Assembly (NCBI GenBank): GCA_016199835.1
Contig: JACQFX010000026.1
Span: forward strand, 1-64,000
Direction of reading: 5' to 3'
Length of the DNA: 64,000 nt
From: Nitrosomonadales bacterium
GTDB lineage: Bacteria > Pseudomonadota > Gammaproteobacteria > Burkholderiales > Gallionellaceae
A program made the position numbers and the translations under genes. The notes below the pieces were generated by a model. It was given only the letters and a program-made list of their open reading frames with translations, was not told the origin of the DNA and did not search any database. Positions within the stretch are counted from its first letter, which is position 1. Each line of letters starts with the position of its first letter. Shown here piece by piece: positions 1 through 7,829 of this stretch.

Positions 1-1
1 A

Positions 2-142
2 AACGAAGAAACTCTCCTTACGCTTCGCACGACCACCAATATCCGCGACGACAGTTCATCGACTGCACCGCCGGCATGCTTAACCCTAAACCGCTATCGC
101 TGCGACGGCGACCTGCTTTTTAGTCTAACCGAACAGTATTGA
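2..142 (+). CDS. Possible C-terminal tail of an unidentified gene, cut by the window edge
   Basis: An open frame enters from the left edge and stops with TGA at 140-142, giving 46 residues ending LTEQY. I do not recognise it. Its composition (many Ser/Thr/Arg, balanced codons) could be real coding sequence, but it is short and has no visible start, so it may be chance. The two following features on the opposite strand look phage-derived, so this may also belong to a decayed mobile region. Confidence 0.25.
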   Translation, partial: NEETLLTLRTTTNIRDDSSSTAPPACLTLNRYRCDGDLLFSLTEQY

Positions 143-299
143 GACCAGAGCCCGATTCCTTTGATTATTTGTTATATGAAGGCCCCCAGAAACTCAACTT
201 GACGGGGAAGTCCTTATGGCGTTGGGTTAGGAGGAATGCTTGATTGCAAGACCTCACCTTGTGCCCCTCGGTTTACAAAGCGCTCGGTCAACATAGGTT

Positions 300-461
300 T
301 TATTTCACCATAGACATAGTATCGTCGCCGACCGGTTGAGACAGCATCGCGATCGATTGTAACCAGGCGTGGAAAGCCAAGCCCGACCAAACAGTCGCGC
401 CAGCTCCCGCATGCCTAATATCTTTTGCAGATGAAATACTGAAATCGTCACTGATTGTCAT
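300..461 (-). pseudogene. Short phage-like structural protein fragment (53 aa)
   Basis: ATG at 459-461 is preceded by a strong ribosome binding site (GGAGGAG) that overlaps the stop of the upstream minus-strand gene, so the two were translationally coupled. The 53-residue product contains AFHAWLQ and GDD patterns, which I associate loosely with phage virion proteins; this is recollection, not a search. It stops early at 300-302. A second frame stays open from about 417 to about 225 and could be a displaced continuation, suggesting frameshift or deletion. Most likely a decayed prophage gene. Confidence 0.4.
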
Positions 462-464
462 TTT

Positions 465-1012
465 CTACTCCTCCAAAATTTGCAGTGCTGTAACCGCCTG
501 ATTGCCTTTAGCCAGATTTGTCGAGCCATACCACGGCTTGCAAAACGGCGAGGCATCAGCCTTACGCGCCTCGATGTTGATCTGGCCCAGGTATGAGGTA
601 ACAAACTGGATCGATCCTTGATTTTCCGTTGCCTGATATAGAAGTTCGCCCGTATCGTTCCGCGTGAGCCGCACGGCAGTTCCTGCCACCAGACCATTCA
701 CCGCAAGCGACGCGGGCGTGGCAACAGTGAGCACGCTGACTACCTTGCCGCCGACCAGCTCGGCCTGCCCGGCTGGTGACATCACGCCGACCACTTGATG
801 CGCGTTATGCGCCCCAGCCTGCGAGTTACCCAGCGTGCTTACCTTTGTTGTGCCTTGCTGCGTCGTCCGCAAATTCGATGTATTTCCACTCGGCGTATCG
901 ACGTAGTAACTGGTGCCGGCAACAATGGCCGCAGGCAGAGTTCCGCCCTCAAACGTAAATTCTGCCCCCGCTGCCGGAGCCGCTGTACCCCAATCGACAA
1001 CGCAGGGATTGG
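465..1012 (-). pseudogene. Phage-like hypothetical protein, 5' end removed at the IS21 junction
   Basis: The minus-strand frame runs from about 1012 to a TAG at 465-467 and encodes about 180 residues rich in Gly, Ala and Thr, with a beta-type pattern (GTSYYVDTPSG, VSVLTVATPASLAVNGLVAG) typical of secreted or virion structural proteins. The open frame continues beyond 1012 only because it runs antisense through istA; that part is not real protein. The gene therefore lost its N-terminus where the IS21-family sequence begins. The family is not recognised. It is followed without a gap by the small fragment at 300-461. Confidence 0.5.
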
Positions 1013-2266
1013 CAAGGTTACACGGGCAGTTACTGTCAAGTGACTGCGTTCGTTCGCAACTGGCGTGCTGACACAGGCAAGAAGCCGCATGCGTTTGTGC
1101 CGTTGAAGTTCGAGATGGGCGAAGCCTTCCAGTTTGACTGGAGCGAAGAAAGTATTGTGATTGGCGGAATTTACCGGCGCATCCAGGTATCGCACCTGAA
1201 GCTGTGCGCCAGCCGGGCCTTCTGGCTGGTGGCGTATCCGAGCCAGGGGCACGAAATGCTGTTCGATGCCCACACGCGCTCCTTTGCCGCACTGGGCGGC
1301 ATTCCCCGGCGTGGCATCTACGACAACATGAAGACCGCCGTTGATCGCGTCAACAAAGGCAAGGGTCGCGTGGTCAATGCGCGCTTTGCCGTGATGTGCG
1401 CACACTACCTGTTCGATGCCGACTTCTGCAATGTAGCCTCCGGCTGGGAGAAAGGCGTGGTCGAGAAGAACGTGCAGGACAGCAGGCGGCGCATCTGGCT
1501 GGAAGCGCAGAACCAGCGATTCGGTTCATTCGCCGAACTCAATGTGTGGCTGAGTGAACGCTGTCGGGCATTATGGGGTGAACTGCACCATCCCGAGTAC
1601 AAGGAACTGAGCGTAGCCGACATGCTGGAACAGGAGCGCACCCAAATGATGCCGATGACAGCCCCATTTGATGGGTACGTAGAGCATTCGGCGCGCATAT
1701 CCAGCACCTGCCTGATCAACGTGCAGCGCAACCACTACTCCGTGCCGTGCGAACTGGCGGGCAAGATGGTCAGCGTCCGGCTCTATCCTCAACAGATCAT
1801 TGCGGTGTTTGGAGACGCGGTTGTTGCCTGCCATGAGCGCCTGACAGAACGCGGACATGTCCGCTACGACTGGCAACACTACATCACGCTGATCGAACGC
1901 AAACCGGGAGCGCTGCGCAATGGTGCCCCGTTCGCGGATATGCCTGCGCCGCTCAGACAGCTCAGGCAGGGATTGATGCGCGATCCGGGCGGAGATCGCG
2001 TCATGGCGCAGGTACTGGCTGCCGTCCCTCGGGCGGGGCTTGAGGCCGTCATTGTTGCGGTGGAACTGGTCGTCGAATCCGGCGTGCTGAGCGTGGAACA
2101 CGTACTCAACGTACTGGGGCGCCTGAATGCGCCGCCCCTCCCGCCGAATGTGGAAACGAGCTTGCAGCTCAAGGATGCGCCGCTGGCCAACACAGACCGC
2201 TACGATGAACTGCGGCATGACGATGCGGATCAACTCAATGCAGAGGAGATTGATCATGCGCTGTGA
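1013..2266 (+). pseudogene. istA: IstA transposase, N-terminally truncated (IS21 family)
   Basis: This is the DDE-type integrase-like transposase of IS21 elements. The frame is recognisable from about 1016 (residues GYTGSYCQVTAFVRNW) to the TGA at 2264-2266, about 417 residues against the usual ~500. The N-terminal helix-turn-helix DNA-binding region is absent. The catalytic core is visible: FDWSEE (first acidic residue), GIPRRGIYDNMKTA (second Asp region) and ASGWEKGVVEKNVQDSR (Glu region). A GTG at 1040 could serve as a secondary start, but without the HTH the protein should be inactive. The end overlaps istB. Confidence 0.85.
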
Positions 2267-3062
2267 TGTCACTGCCGAACTCAAGGATTTACGCCTGCAT
2301 GGGATGGCGTGTGCATGGACAGACCTGATCGCACAGGGGACTGCATCAATCGACACGTCGAAATGGCTGATCGAACACCTGCTGCAAGCAGAAGCAACTG
2401 ACCGGCACATGCGTTCAGTGCGCAACCAACTGAATGCCGCCAAATTTCCAGTCCACCGTGACCTGGCCGGTTTCAACTTCGACGCCTCCAAGGTTGACCG
2501 GCCTCTGGTGGAGCAACTGGCAACGCTATCGTTCACCGAAACGGCACAGAACGTGGTGCTTATCGGCGGACCCGGGACAGGCAAGACGCATTTGGCGACG
2601 GCCATCGCGGTATCGGGCATCACCACGCAGAGCAAGCGGGCGCGATTCTATTCGACGGTGGATTTGGTCAATGCGCTCGAACGCGAGAAACAGGATGGCC
2701 GTGCCGGACGAATCGCCACATCGTTGATGCGCATGGACTTGCTCGTTCTTGACGAGCTTGGCTATCTGCCGTTCAGCCAAGCGGGCGGAGCTTTGCTGTT
2801 TCACCTGCTCTCGAAACTGTATGAACACACCAGTGTGATCATCACGACGAACCTGAGCTTCTCGGAATGGTCGGGGGTATTTGGCGATGCCAAGATGACA
2901 ACGGCATTGCTGGATCGGCTGACACATCACTGCCACATCGTTGAAACCGGCAATGAGTCATACCGGTTTCAGCACAGCAGCATGTCTGCCAAGACCCGCA
3001 TCAAATCGAGGGAGCAAGCACGCAAAGGAGGGAAACCTGCGCCAGTAGAAGAACCGTTCTAA
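2256..3062 (+). CDS. istB: IstB-like ATPase, transposition helper
   Basis: An AAA+ ATPase (268 aa) that in IS21 elements assembles on target DNA and activates IstA. Walker A is [11 protein letters not shown], Walker B is [12 protein letters not shown], and the sensor-like segment [12 protein letters not shown] is present. I chose the ATG at 2256, which overlaps the istA stop by 11 nt as usual in this family, rather than the long upstream extension that lies inside istA in another frame. The gene appears complete, but its istA partner is truncated, so it would only act in trans with another IS21 copy. Confidence 0.9.
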   Translation: MRCDVTAELKDLRLHGMACAWTDLIAQGTASIDTSKWLIEHLLQAEATDRHMRSVRNQLNAAKFPVHRDLAGFNFDASKVDRPLVEQLATLSFTETAQNVVLIGGPGTGKTHLATAIAVSGITTQSKRARFYSTVDLVNALEREKQDGRAGRIATSLMRMDLLVLDELGYLPFSQAGGALLFHLLSKLYEHTSVIITTNLSFSEWSGVFGDAKMTTALLDRLTHHCHIVETGNESYRFQHSSMSAKTRIKSREQARKGGKPAPVEEPF

Positions 3063-3186
3063 AGCCCGCACGGACAGTTCATCACGACCGGCAGCCTTGG
3101 TGAACTTCCCGTGCAACCAAAAACTTAAAATCAACAATCTGGTAGACTTATCCACAGTTGCTGCGACACAAAACAGCAACCAGTCC

Positions 3187-3237
3187 TGGGTCAAAATTCA
3201 TTCAGCACGATGGGTCAATATTCAATCAGCGATAACA
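3187..3237. repeat. IS21 right-end terminal repeats
   Basis: Two imperfect 20-bp direct repeats at 3187-3206 and 3211-3230, spaced by 4 bp, followed by GATAACA. They form the presumed transposase-binding right terminus. The rest of 3063-3355 has no gene that I can support. Confidence 0.7.
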
Positions 3238-3355
3238 TTTCTCCCCCTAATTAAGCCGAAACCCGCATGGTTGTCTCGTTTTATCCCACTTAGTTTCGCT
3301 TTATCCCAGTTCCATATCAATCACTCCCCCACAGCCATGAGCCAACGACTGATTT

Positions 3356-3955
3356 TTAGTCGCCCCACTTTTTTACCAGCGCATGTGTTACTCCGAGGTG
3401 ATCGAGTATCCGCGCCACCACGAAATCCACCAAGTCCTGCACACTCTGCGGGTGGTGGTAAAAGCCCGGGTTGGGCGGCAGGATCACGGCGCCAGCGTGA
3501 ACCAGTCTAAGCATATTTTCCAGATGAATAGCGGAGAATGGAGTTTCGCGCGGTACTAAAATCAATGGGCGTTTTTCCTTGAGTATCACATCCGCTGCGC
3601 GGGCGATGAGGTCGTCGGAAAGCCCGGCTGCGACTGCGGCCAGCGTGCCCATGGTGCAGGGGCAGATCACCATCGCATCGCCGGGGTTGGAGCCGGAGGC
3701 CATGGGGGCGAACCAGTCGTCGCGCCCGTATACGCGCAATGTGCCGCTGAATGTGCCCATGCGCTCGCACAAGATCGTTTCCGCGTCCTGCGGGCGATTG
3801 GGCAGGACGAGATCCAGTTCCTGTTTGGCGACGATTTGTGCGGCTTGTGTATACACCAGATGCACGCGCTGGCCGCTTTGCAGCAGGCATTCGAGCAGGC
3901 GCATGGCGTAGGGCAATCCGGATGCACCGGTGAGGGCGAGAGTGATGGTCTTCAT
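3356..3955 (-). CDS. ubiX: Flavin prenyltransferase UbiX
   Basis: UbiX prenylates FMN to make prenylated FMN, the cofactor of the UbiD decarboxylase in ubiquinone synthesis. The N-terminal Rossmann motif TGASGLPYAMRLLE matches the family's flavin-binding loop. Other family hallmarks are CPCTMGTLAAVAAG, LILVPRETPFSAIHLENMLRL and the PPNPGFYHHP segment near the end. Length (199 aa) is normal. I take the ATG at 3955 (MKTITLALTG) rather than the upstream TTG at 3967, because family members begin just before the flavin loop. It stands alone after a 170-bp structured gap from the Gx-transporter gene. Confidence 0.93.
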   Translation of the reverse strand: MKTITLALTGASGLPYAMRLLECLLQSGQRVHLVYTQAAQIVAKQELDLVLPNRPQDAETILCERMGTFSGTLRVYGRDDWFAPMASGSNPGDAMVICPCTMGTLAAVAAGLSDDLIARAADVILKEKRPLILVPRETPFSAIHLENMLRLVHAGAVILPPNPGFYHHPQSVQDLVDFVVARILDHLGVTHALVKKWGD

Positions 3956-4000
3956 GCTAAGAGTCAAAGTCAGGCACCTCGGAATGGTTTTCGCAGGGAT

Positions 4001-4103
4001 ATTGCCCGGTGGGCAATAGCTCGCAAAACACGGATGATACGGAGAAAGCGTAAACCCACACGCGCTGGCCCCAAGCTTTCCGGTTTTTATTCATCCGTGT
4101 TTT
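4001..4103. repeat. Intergenic inverted-repeat element (CACGGATGA type)
   Basis: A short hairpin at 4001-4017 (7-bp perfect stem ATTGCCC/GGGCAAT, 3-nt loop) is followed by a 13-bp perfect inverted repeat, AAAACACGGATGA at 4025-4037 and its complement at 4091-4103. The element fills the gap between the Gx-transporter gene and ubiX and may end transcription of the former. It resembles the miniature palindromic repeats scattered in betaproteobacterial genomes; compare 5094-5179. Confidence 0.55.
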
Positions 4104-4125
4104 CCGTGGTTGAGGTTTTCAGGAT

Positions 4126-4716
4126 TTAAGCTTTTGCCAGCCCGGTGTCAGGCTCATGCAGATAATGCGCCGCGATCAATCCGTTCACTGTGCCGAACAG
4201 CAGCGCAGCAACGGCAAAGATGGGCACGAGATAAAGCAATCCGGTATGCGGGATGAGCCAGAAATATACCAGCAGCAATTGTCCGGCGATGTGAGCGAAG
4301 GCGGCGAAGATGCTGTGGCTGACGGGGCCGAACCAGCGTTGCGGCAGATGCCGGCTCACGGCCAGCACGAGCAGGCTGCACAGCGCGCCGCTGAGGCTCA
4401 GGAAAAATCCGGGTGCCAGAAAGTTACCGAACAGCAATCCGCCCGCCAGCACGCGCAACAGCGACACCCACGCCGCCATGCGCCAGCCGTAGCGAGCCAG
4501 CACGATGAGCGTGACGATGTTGGCCAGTCCCGGTTTCACGCCGGGCAGGGGCGAGGGGATGGCGGCTTCCAGCACCGACAGGCCGAGCGCGAGTGCCGCC
4601 ATGCGCGCGATGTGATGATCTTCGACGGTAGTGTTGAGCGAAAGCGAGGATGGTTTCAACCCTTCCCCCTTCCCCCTTTCCCCTTCCCCCAAAGATTTAG
4701 TAGTTGAGGCTGTCAT
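4126..4716 (-). CDS. Gx transporter family membrane protein (HepPP synthase component I-like)
   Basis: A 196-aa integral membrane protein with about five hydrophobic segments (from about residue 38 onward). It has the Gly-rich motifs GVKPGLANIVTLIVL and RVLAGGLLFGNFLAPGFFLSLSGAL that mark the family annotated as Gx transporter or heptaprenyl diphosphate synthase component I. Despite that name it is probably a transporter or membrane accessory. It pairs with the upstream NusG-II protein and overlaps it by 20 bp. The first ~30 residues (KSLGEGERGKGEG...) are encoded by a purine-rich GGGGAA repeat and may be untranslated if a later start is used. Confidence 0.75.
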   Translation of the reverse strand: MTASTTKSLGEGERGKGEGLKPSSLSLNTTVEDHHIARMAALALGLSVLEAAIPSPLPGVKPGLANIVTLIVLARYGWRMAAWVSLLRVLAGGLLFGNFLAPGFFLSLSGALCSLLVLAVSRHLPQRWFGPVSHSIFAAFAHIAGQLLLVYFWLIPHTGLLYLVPIFAVAALLFGTVNGLIAAHYLHEPDTGLAKA

Positions 4717-5071
4717 AGTTTTTCTTCTTGCCGCCCAGTTCTACGCTCACCTGATTAGGCAGGCAGATGGCGATCTCGCCCGCCTGTTTCAGCCAGCCCT
4801 GATGCACGCAGTATTGGCGCGGGCTGGGATCGGCGGCAATACGCGCCTGCATGTTGTGGATGGCGATGCGGCTGATGCCGAGCGGGCCGGAGACCTCGAT
4901 GTTCTGGTCGCGCGATAGCGGCACCACGCTGAATATCTTGCCGCCACTGCGTATGATGGCCTTGTCCGCCGCACCGCCTTGCCACAACGTATGGGCGAGG
5001 AGTGCGGTGAGCAGCGCGCCCAACAGCAGGGTGAGCCAATCTCCGGGTTTGATGTGGGTGAGGAAAAGCAT
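4697..5071 (-). CDS. NusG domain II-containing membrane-anchored protein
   Basis: A protein of about 124 aa with one N-terminal membrane segment (LTLLLGALLTALLAHTLW) and a small beta domain resembling the NusG_II family (DUF with GKIFSVVPLSRDQNIEVSGPLG and CVHQGWLKQAGEIAICLPN). In many proteobacteria this family lies next to a Gx transporter gene, as here; a link to RNF/ApbE-type redox modules is recalled but not shown. I use the ATG at 5071. The longer frame start (MISVYSVANIF) lies in the neighbouring repeat. Confidence 0.75.
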   Translation of the reverse strand: MLFLTHIKPGDWLTLLLGALLTALLAHTLWQGGAADKAIIRSGGKIFSVVPLSRDQNIEVSGPLGISRIAIHNMQARIAADPSPRQYCVHQGWLKQAGEIAICLPNQVSVELGGKKKNYDSLNY

Positions 5072-5093
5072 GCCGGGAAACTCAAAAATATTT

Positions 5094-5179
5094 GCCACAG
5101 AGTACACAGAGATCAACGGGAAGACAACGGAAACTCATCGTGCCTGTGCTTTCTCGGTGTGCTCCGTGAGCTCTGTGGC
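5094..5179. repeat. Intergenic inverted repeat (GCCACAGAG type)
   Basis: A perfect 9-bp inverted repeat, GCCACAGAG at 5094-5102 and CTCTGTGGC at 5171-5179, with further imperfect complementarity inside (ACACAGAGA against TCTCGGTGTGCTC). It sits between rapZ and the NusG-II gene. Sequences of this kind (CACAGAG... CTCTGTG) recur in the intergenic DNA of many environmental proteobacteria and behave like short non-autonomous elements. Confidence 0.6.
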
Positions 5180-5193
5180 TTGAATTGTGGTTA

Positions 5194-6033
5194 TCAGGCC
5201 GTTAATTCGCGATGCCGTAGCAATACCTGCTGTTGCGCCTCGAAATGCCGCGCGAGCTTTTCTGCCAGATAGACCGAACGGTGTTGCCCACCGGTGCAGC
5301 CGATGGCGACGGTGAGATAGCTGCGGTTGTCGGCGATGAACCTGGGCAGCCAGTCTGCGATGAAGCTGCGAATGTCGCTATACATCTTTTGCGCAACGGG
5401 GGTCTGTTCGAGAAAGTTGATTACTGCCGCGTCGCGTCCGGTGAGCGGGCGCAGCCCGGGATCGTAGTGCGGGTTGGGCAGGCAACGCACGTCAAACACG
5501 AAATCGGCGTCGAGCGGGATGCCGTTCTTGAAGCCGAATGACTGGAACAGCAACGTGAGGCGCGCACGATCCACGCGGATGAAATCCTTCACCCAGGCGC
5601 GCAACGCGTTGGCGCCGAGTTCGCTGGTGTCGATGTGATGGCCGATGTTGCCGATCTCGGCAAGCAGGTCGCGTTCGCGTTGCACACATTCCGGCAGAGT
5701 CAGCTTGTCGTCGCTCAATGGATGACGGCGGCGTGTTTCGGAAAAGCGTTTTACCAGCGTGTCGGTCTGCGCATCGAGGAACAGCAGGTGCACGTCCACG
5801 CCGCGCTGCCTGAGTTGCTCTATGTGTTGCGGCAGTTGCTGCACGCTGCCGCCGCTGCGCACGTCTATGCTTACTGCGACGTGCTCGTTGCCGGACTGGT
5901 GCAGCTTGTCCATGAGTGCGGGCAGCAGGTCGGCAGGCAGGTTGTCCACGCAGTAATAGCCGCTGTCCTCCAGCACATTGAGCGCTACGCTCTTGCCGGA
6001 ACCGGATAGGCCGCTGATCAAAAATAATTGCAT
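5194..6033 (-). CDS. rapZ: RNase adapter protein RapZ
   Basis: RapZ (formerly YvcJ/YhbJ) is a GTP/ATP-binding protein that in enterobacteria senses glucosamine-6-phosphate and guides RNase E to the GlmZ small RNA. Walker A is [12 protein letters not shown] at residues 7-18. The C-terminal domain holds [16 protein letters not shown], the conserved cysteine-containing loop. Length (279 aa) is standard. It lies directly downstream of hprK (3-nt gap) in the order ptsN-hprK-rapZ, the usual betaproteobacterial context, which suggests regulation connected to the nitrogen-related PTS. Confidence 0.95.
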   Translation of the reverse strand: MQLFLISGLSGSGKSVALNVLEDSGYYCVDNLPADLLPALMDKLHQSGNEHVAVSIDVRSGGSVQQLPQHIEQLRQRGVDVHLLFLDAQTDTLVKRFSETRRRHPLSDDKLTLPECVQRERDLLAEIGNIGHHIDTSELGANALRAWVKDFIRVDRARLTLLFQSFGFKNGIPLDADFVFDVRCLPNPHYDPGLRPLTGRDAAVINFLEQTPVAQKMYSDIRSFIADWLPRFIADNRSYLTVAIGCTGGQHRSVYLAEKLARHFEAQQQVLLRHRELTA

Positions 6034-6036
6034 GGT

Positions 6037-6975
6037 TTACTGCTCGCGCAAGAGCTCTTCCTGGCGGCTGATGAATTCCTGCATGGTGTCTATGCCGCGC
6101 TGCTTCAATACGAAATTGCGCGCGGCGGCCTCCACCAGCACGGCGAGGTTGCGCCCGGCCACTACCGGGATATCCACCGTGCTGATTTTCACGCCGAGAA
6201 TTTCCTTATGGCTGGCATTGATCGGCAGTCGCTCCAGTTGTGTTACGTCGCCGCCGGGCGGACGATGCAGGTGCACGATGAGTTTCAGGCCTTTTTTGCG
6301 GCGCACTGCGGTCTCGCCGAACATGGTGCGGATGTTGAGCACGCCCAGCCCGCGTACTTCGAGGAAGTTGCGCAACAATTCCGGGCAGCGTCCTTCAAGC
6401 GTGTCGGGCGAGACGCGGTACACGTCGGTGATGTCGTCTGCTACCAGGCCGTTGCCGCGCGAGATGAGCTCCAGTCCCAGCTCGCTCTTGCCCACGCCGC
6501 TGTCGCCGGTGATCAGTACGCCCACGCCCAGCACATCGAGGAATACGCCGTGCAGCGTGGTGGATTCGGCCAGCGCCTTGACGATGTAGTGGCGCATCAG
6601 CCACATCAGGCGCACGCTGGGTAGCGGAGAACGGAACAGCGGTGTGTGGGTGCGGTTGGCGTAAGCGATCAATTCCGGCGGAATATCGGTTGTGCCGGCG
6701 GCAACCAGGCACAGGCCGCCGCCACGTTCGAGTTGTACCAGCGCATCTTCGAATGCGGCGGGCGATAGCGAACGCAGATAGTCGAATTCAGTATCGCTTA
6801 ACACCTGCACCCAATTCGGATGAATCAGGTTGAGGTGGCCGATCAATCCCATGTTCGATGCATCGACCAGTTCGCTGTCGATTATCTTGGTCGCCCCGTC
6901 CGCTCCGGCGACCCAGTTCAGGGCCAGCCGTTCCTGCTTGTCTTCGAAGAGTTGACGGATGTTGACCTGCGCCAC
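6037..6975 (-). CDS. hprK: HPr kinase/phosphorylase
   Basis: HprK phosphorylates and dephosphorylates HPr on a serine. In betaproteobacteria without full sugar PTS systems it is thought to control regulatory phosphotransfer. Walker A is GDSGVGKS at residues 157-164, followed by the family signature LEVRGLGVLNIRTMFGE. Length (312 aa) is normal. The N-terminal domain (about residues 1-125) is complete. Its position between ptsN and rapZ supports the identification. The start ATG at 6975 lies five bases after the ptsN stop. Confidence 0.95.
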   Translation of the reverse strand: MAQVNIRQLFEDKQERLALNWVAGADGATKIIDSELVDASNMGLIGHLNLIHPNWVQVLSDTEFDYLRSLSPAAFEDALVQLERGGGLCLVAAGTTDIPPELIAYANRTHTPLFRSPLPSVRLMWLMRHYIVKALAESTTLHGVFLDVLGVGVLITGDSGVGKSELGLELISRGNGLVADDITDVYRVSPDTLEGRCPELLRNFLEVRGLGVLNIRTMFGETAVRRKKGLKLIVHLHRPPGGDVTQLERLPINASHKEILGVKISTVDIPVVAGRNLAVLVEAAARNFVLKQRGIDTMQEFISRQEELLREQ

Positions 6976-6980
6976 GGTGA

Positions 6981-7436
6981 TCAGGCCTTCCAGTTCGCAA
7001 ACATTTGATGGATGGCGGCGGGATCGTCGCTGGCTTGCAGTTGTTCGCGGAAATTCCTGTCGCTGAACATCTGCGCCAATTCGCCCAGCAGTTGCAGGTG
7101 CTGATCGGTGGCGCGCTCCGGCACCAGCAGCACGAAAATCAGGTTGACCGGTTGCCCATCCGGCGCGTCGAACGGGATGGGAGCCTGCGTCTTGACGAAG
7201 GCGGCGACGGCTTCGCGCAGACCTTTGAGGCGTCCGTGCGGGATGGCTACCCCCTGGCCCAGGCCGGTGGAGCCGAGCTTCTCGCGTGCGAACAGGCTGT
7301 CGAACACCTGGCTGCGCGCGATCTGCCGGGTGTTCTCGAACAGGATGCCTACGCGTTCAAACACGCGCTTCTTGCTGGCGGAATCGGCATCCAGTATGAC
7401 GTTTTCAACTGGCAGGATGGGGCTGATCAGGTTCAT
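6981..7436 (-). CDS. ptsN: PTS IIA-like nitrogen regulatory protein PtsN
   Basis: A 151-aa EIIA-fructose/mannitol-type domain that accepts phosphate from the NPr/HPr branch and regulates potassium transport and other processes. The phosphorylated histidine lies in GVAIPHGRLKG. The preceding GLGQ and the following region of the fold (VNLIFVLLVPE) match. I use the ATG at 7436 (MNLISPILP), which fits the family; the longer frame begins inside the hpf-ptsN gap. A strong terminator-like hairpin at 7462-7482 separates it from hpf, so it probably has its own promoter or is reached by readthrough. Confidence 0.93.
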   Translation of the reverse strand: MNLISPILPVENVILDADSASKKRVFERVGILFENTRQIARSQVFDSLFAREKLGSTGLGQGVAIPHGRLKGLREAVAAFVKTQAPIPFDAPDGQPVNLIFVLLVPERATDQHLQLLGELAQMFSDRNFREQLQASDDPAAIHQMFANWKA

Positions 7437-7447
7437 GGTCGCTATGG

Positions 7448-7482
7448 TGTCGCATAAAATAAGGGCGACCAATGGTCGCCCT
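7448..7482 (-). terminator. Rho-independent terminator between hpf and ptsN
   Basis: Perfect 9-bp stem AGGGCGACC/GGTCGCCCT with a 3-nt loop (7462-7482). Read on the minus strand, it is followed by TTATTTTA. It lies just after the hpf stop and before the ptsN start. It could end the rpoN-hpf transcript or attenuate entry into ptsN-hprK-rapZ. Confidence 0.75.
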
Positions 7483-7489
7483 GTCGTGC

Positions 7490-7813
7490 TTATTCTGCTG
7501 CGGGAACCTTGCCGGAATCATCGTGGCGGCGCGCCGCATTCTTTTCCTTGTGCTTGAGGATCTGGCGGTCGAGCTTCTCGACCAGGCTGTCGATGGCGGC
7601 ATACAGATTTTCGTCGTCGCATTCCACAAAGATCGTTTTGCCGCTCAGGTGCACGTTGGCCTCGGCCTTCTGTTTCAGCTTGTCCACCGACAGGATAACA
7701 TTCACATCGATCACGTTGTCGAAATGGCGTTTGACCTTGTCGAGCTTGCTCAGCACGTGTTCGCGGATGGCAGGAGTTATTTCGAGGTGACGTCCGGTGA
7801 GGTTGAGGTTCAT
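7490..7813 (-). CDS. hpf: Ribosome hibernation-promoting factor, short form
   Basis: A 107-aa HPF/YfiA-family protein that binds the decoding region of idle 30S subunits and promotes dimerisation or inactivation in stationary phase. The pattern MNLNLTGRHLEITPAIREHV and the beta-strand VHLSGKTIFVECDDENLYAAID are typical. The short length, without the C-terminal dimerisation domain, identifies the short form. ATG at 7813 is preceded by AAGGAGC. It lies just downstream of rpoN, the classical arrangement. Confidence 0.93.
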   Translation of the reverse strand: MNLNLTGRHLEITPAIREHVLSKLDKVKRHFDNVIDVNVILSVDKLKQKAEANVHLSGKTIFVECDDENLYAAIDSLVEKLDRQILKHKEKNAARRHDDSGKVPAAE

Positions 7814-7829
7814 GGCCTGCTCCTTATGG

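Larger units (their letters stand above)
1013..3237 (+). mobile_element. IS21-family element, left end deleted, right end apparently intact
   Basis: The element consists of an N-terminally truncated istA, a complete istB overlapping it by 11 nt, and a right terminus with two imperfect 20-bp direct repeats (3187-3206 and 3211-3230, differing at two positions), each starting TGGGTCAA, followed by GATAACA. Multiple terminal repeats of this sort are characteristic of the IS21 family. The left terminal repeats and the istA HTH segment are missing: istA sequence abuts the phage-like remnant at about 1010. The element therefore cannot transpose by itself. Confidence 0.8.
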
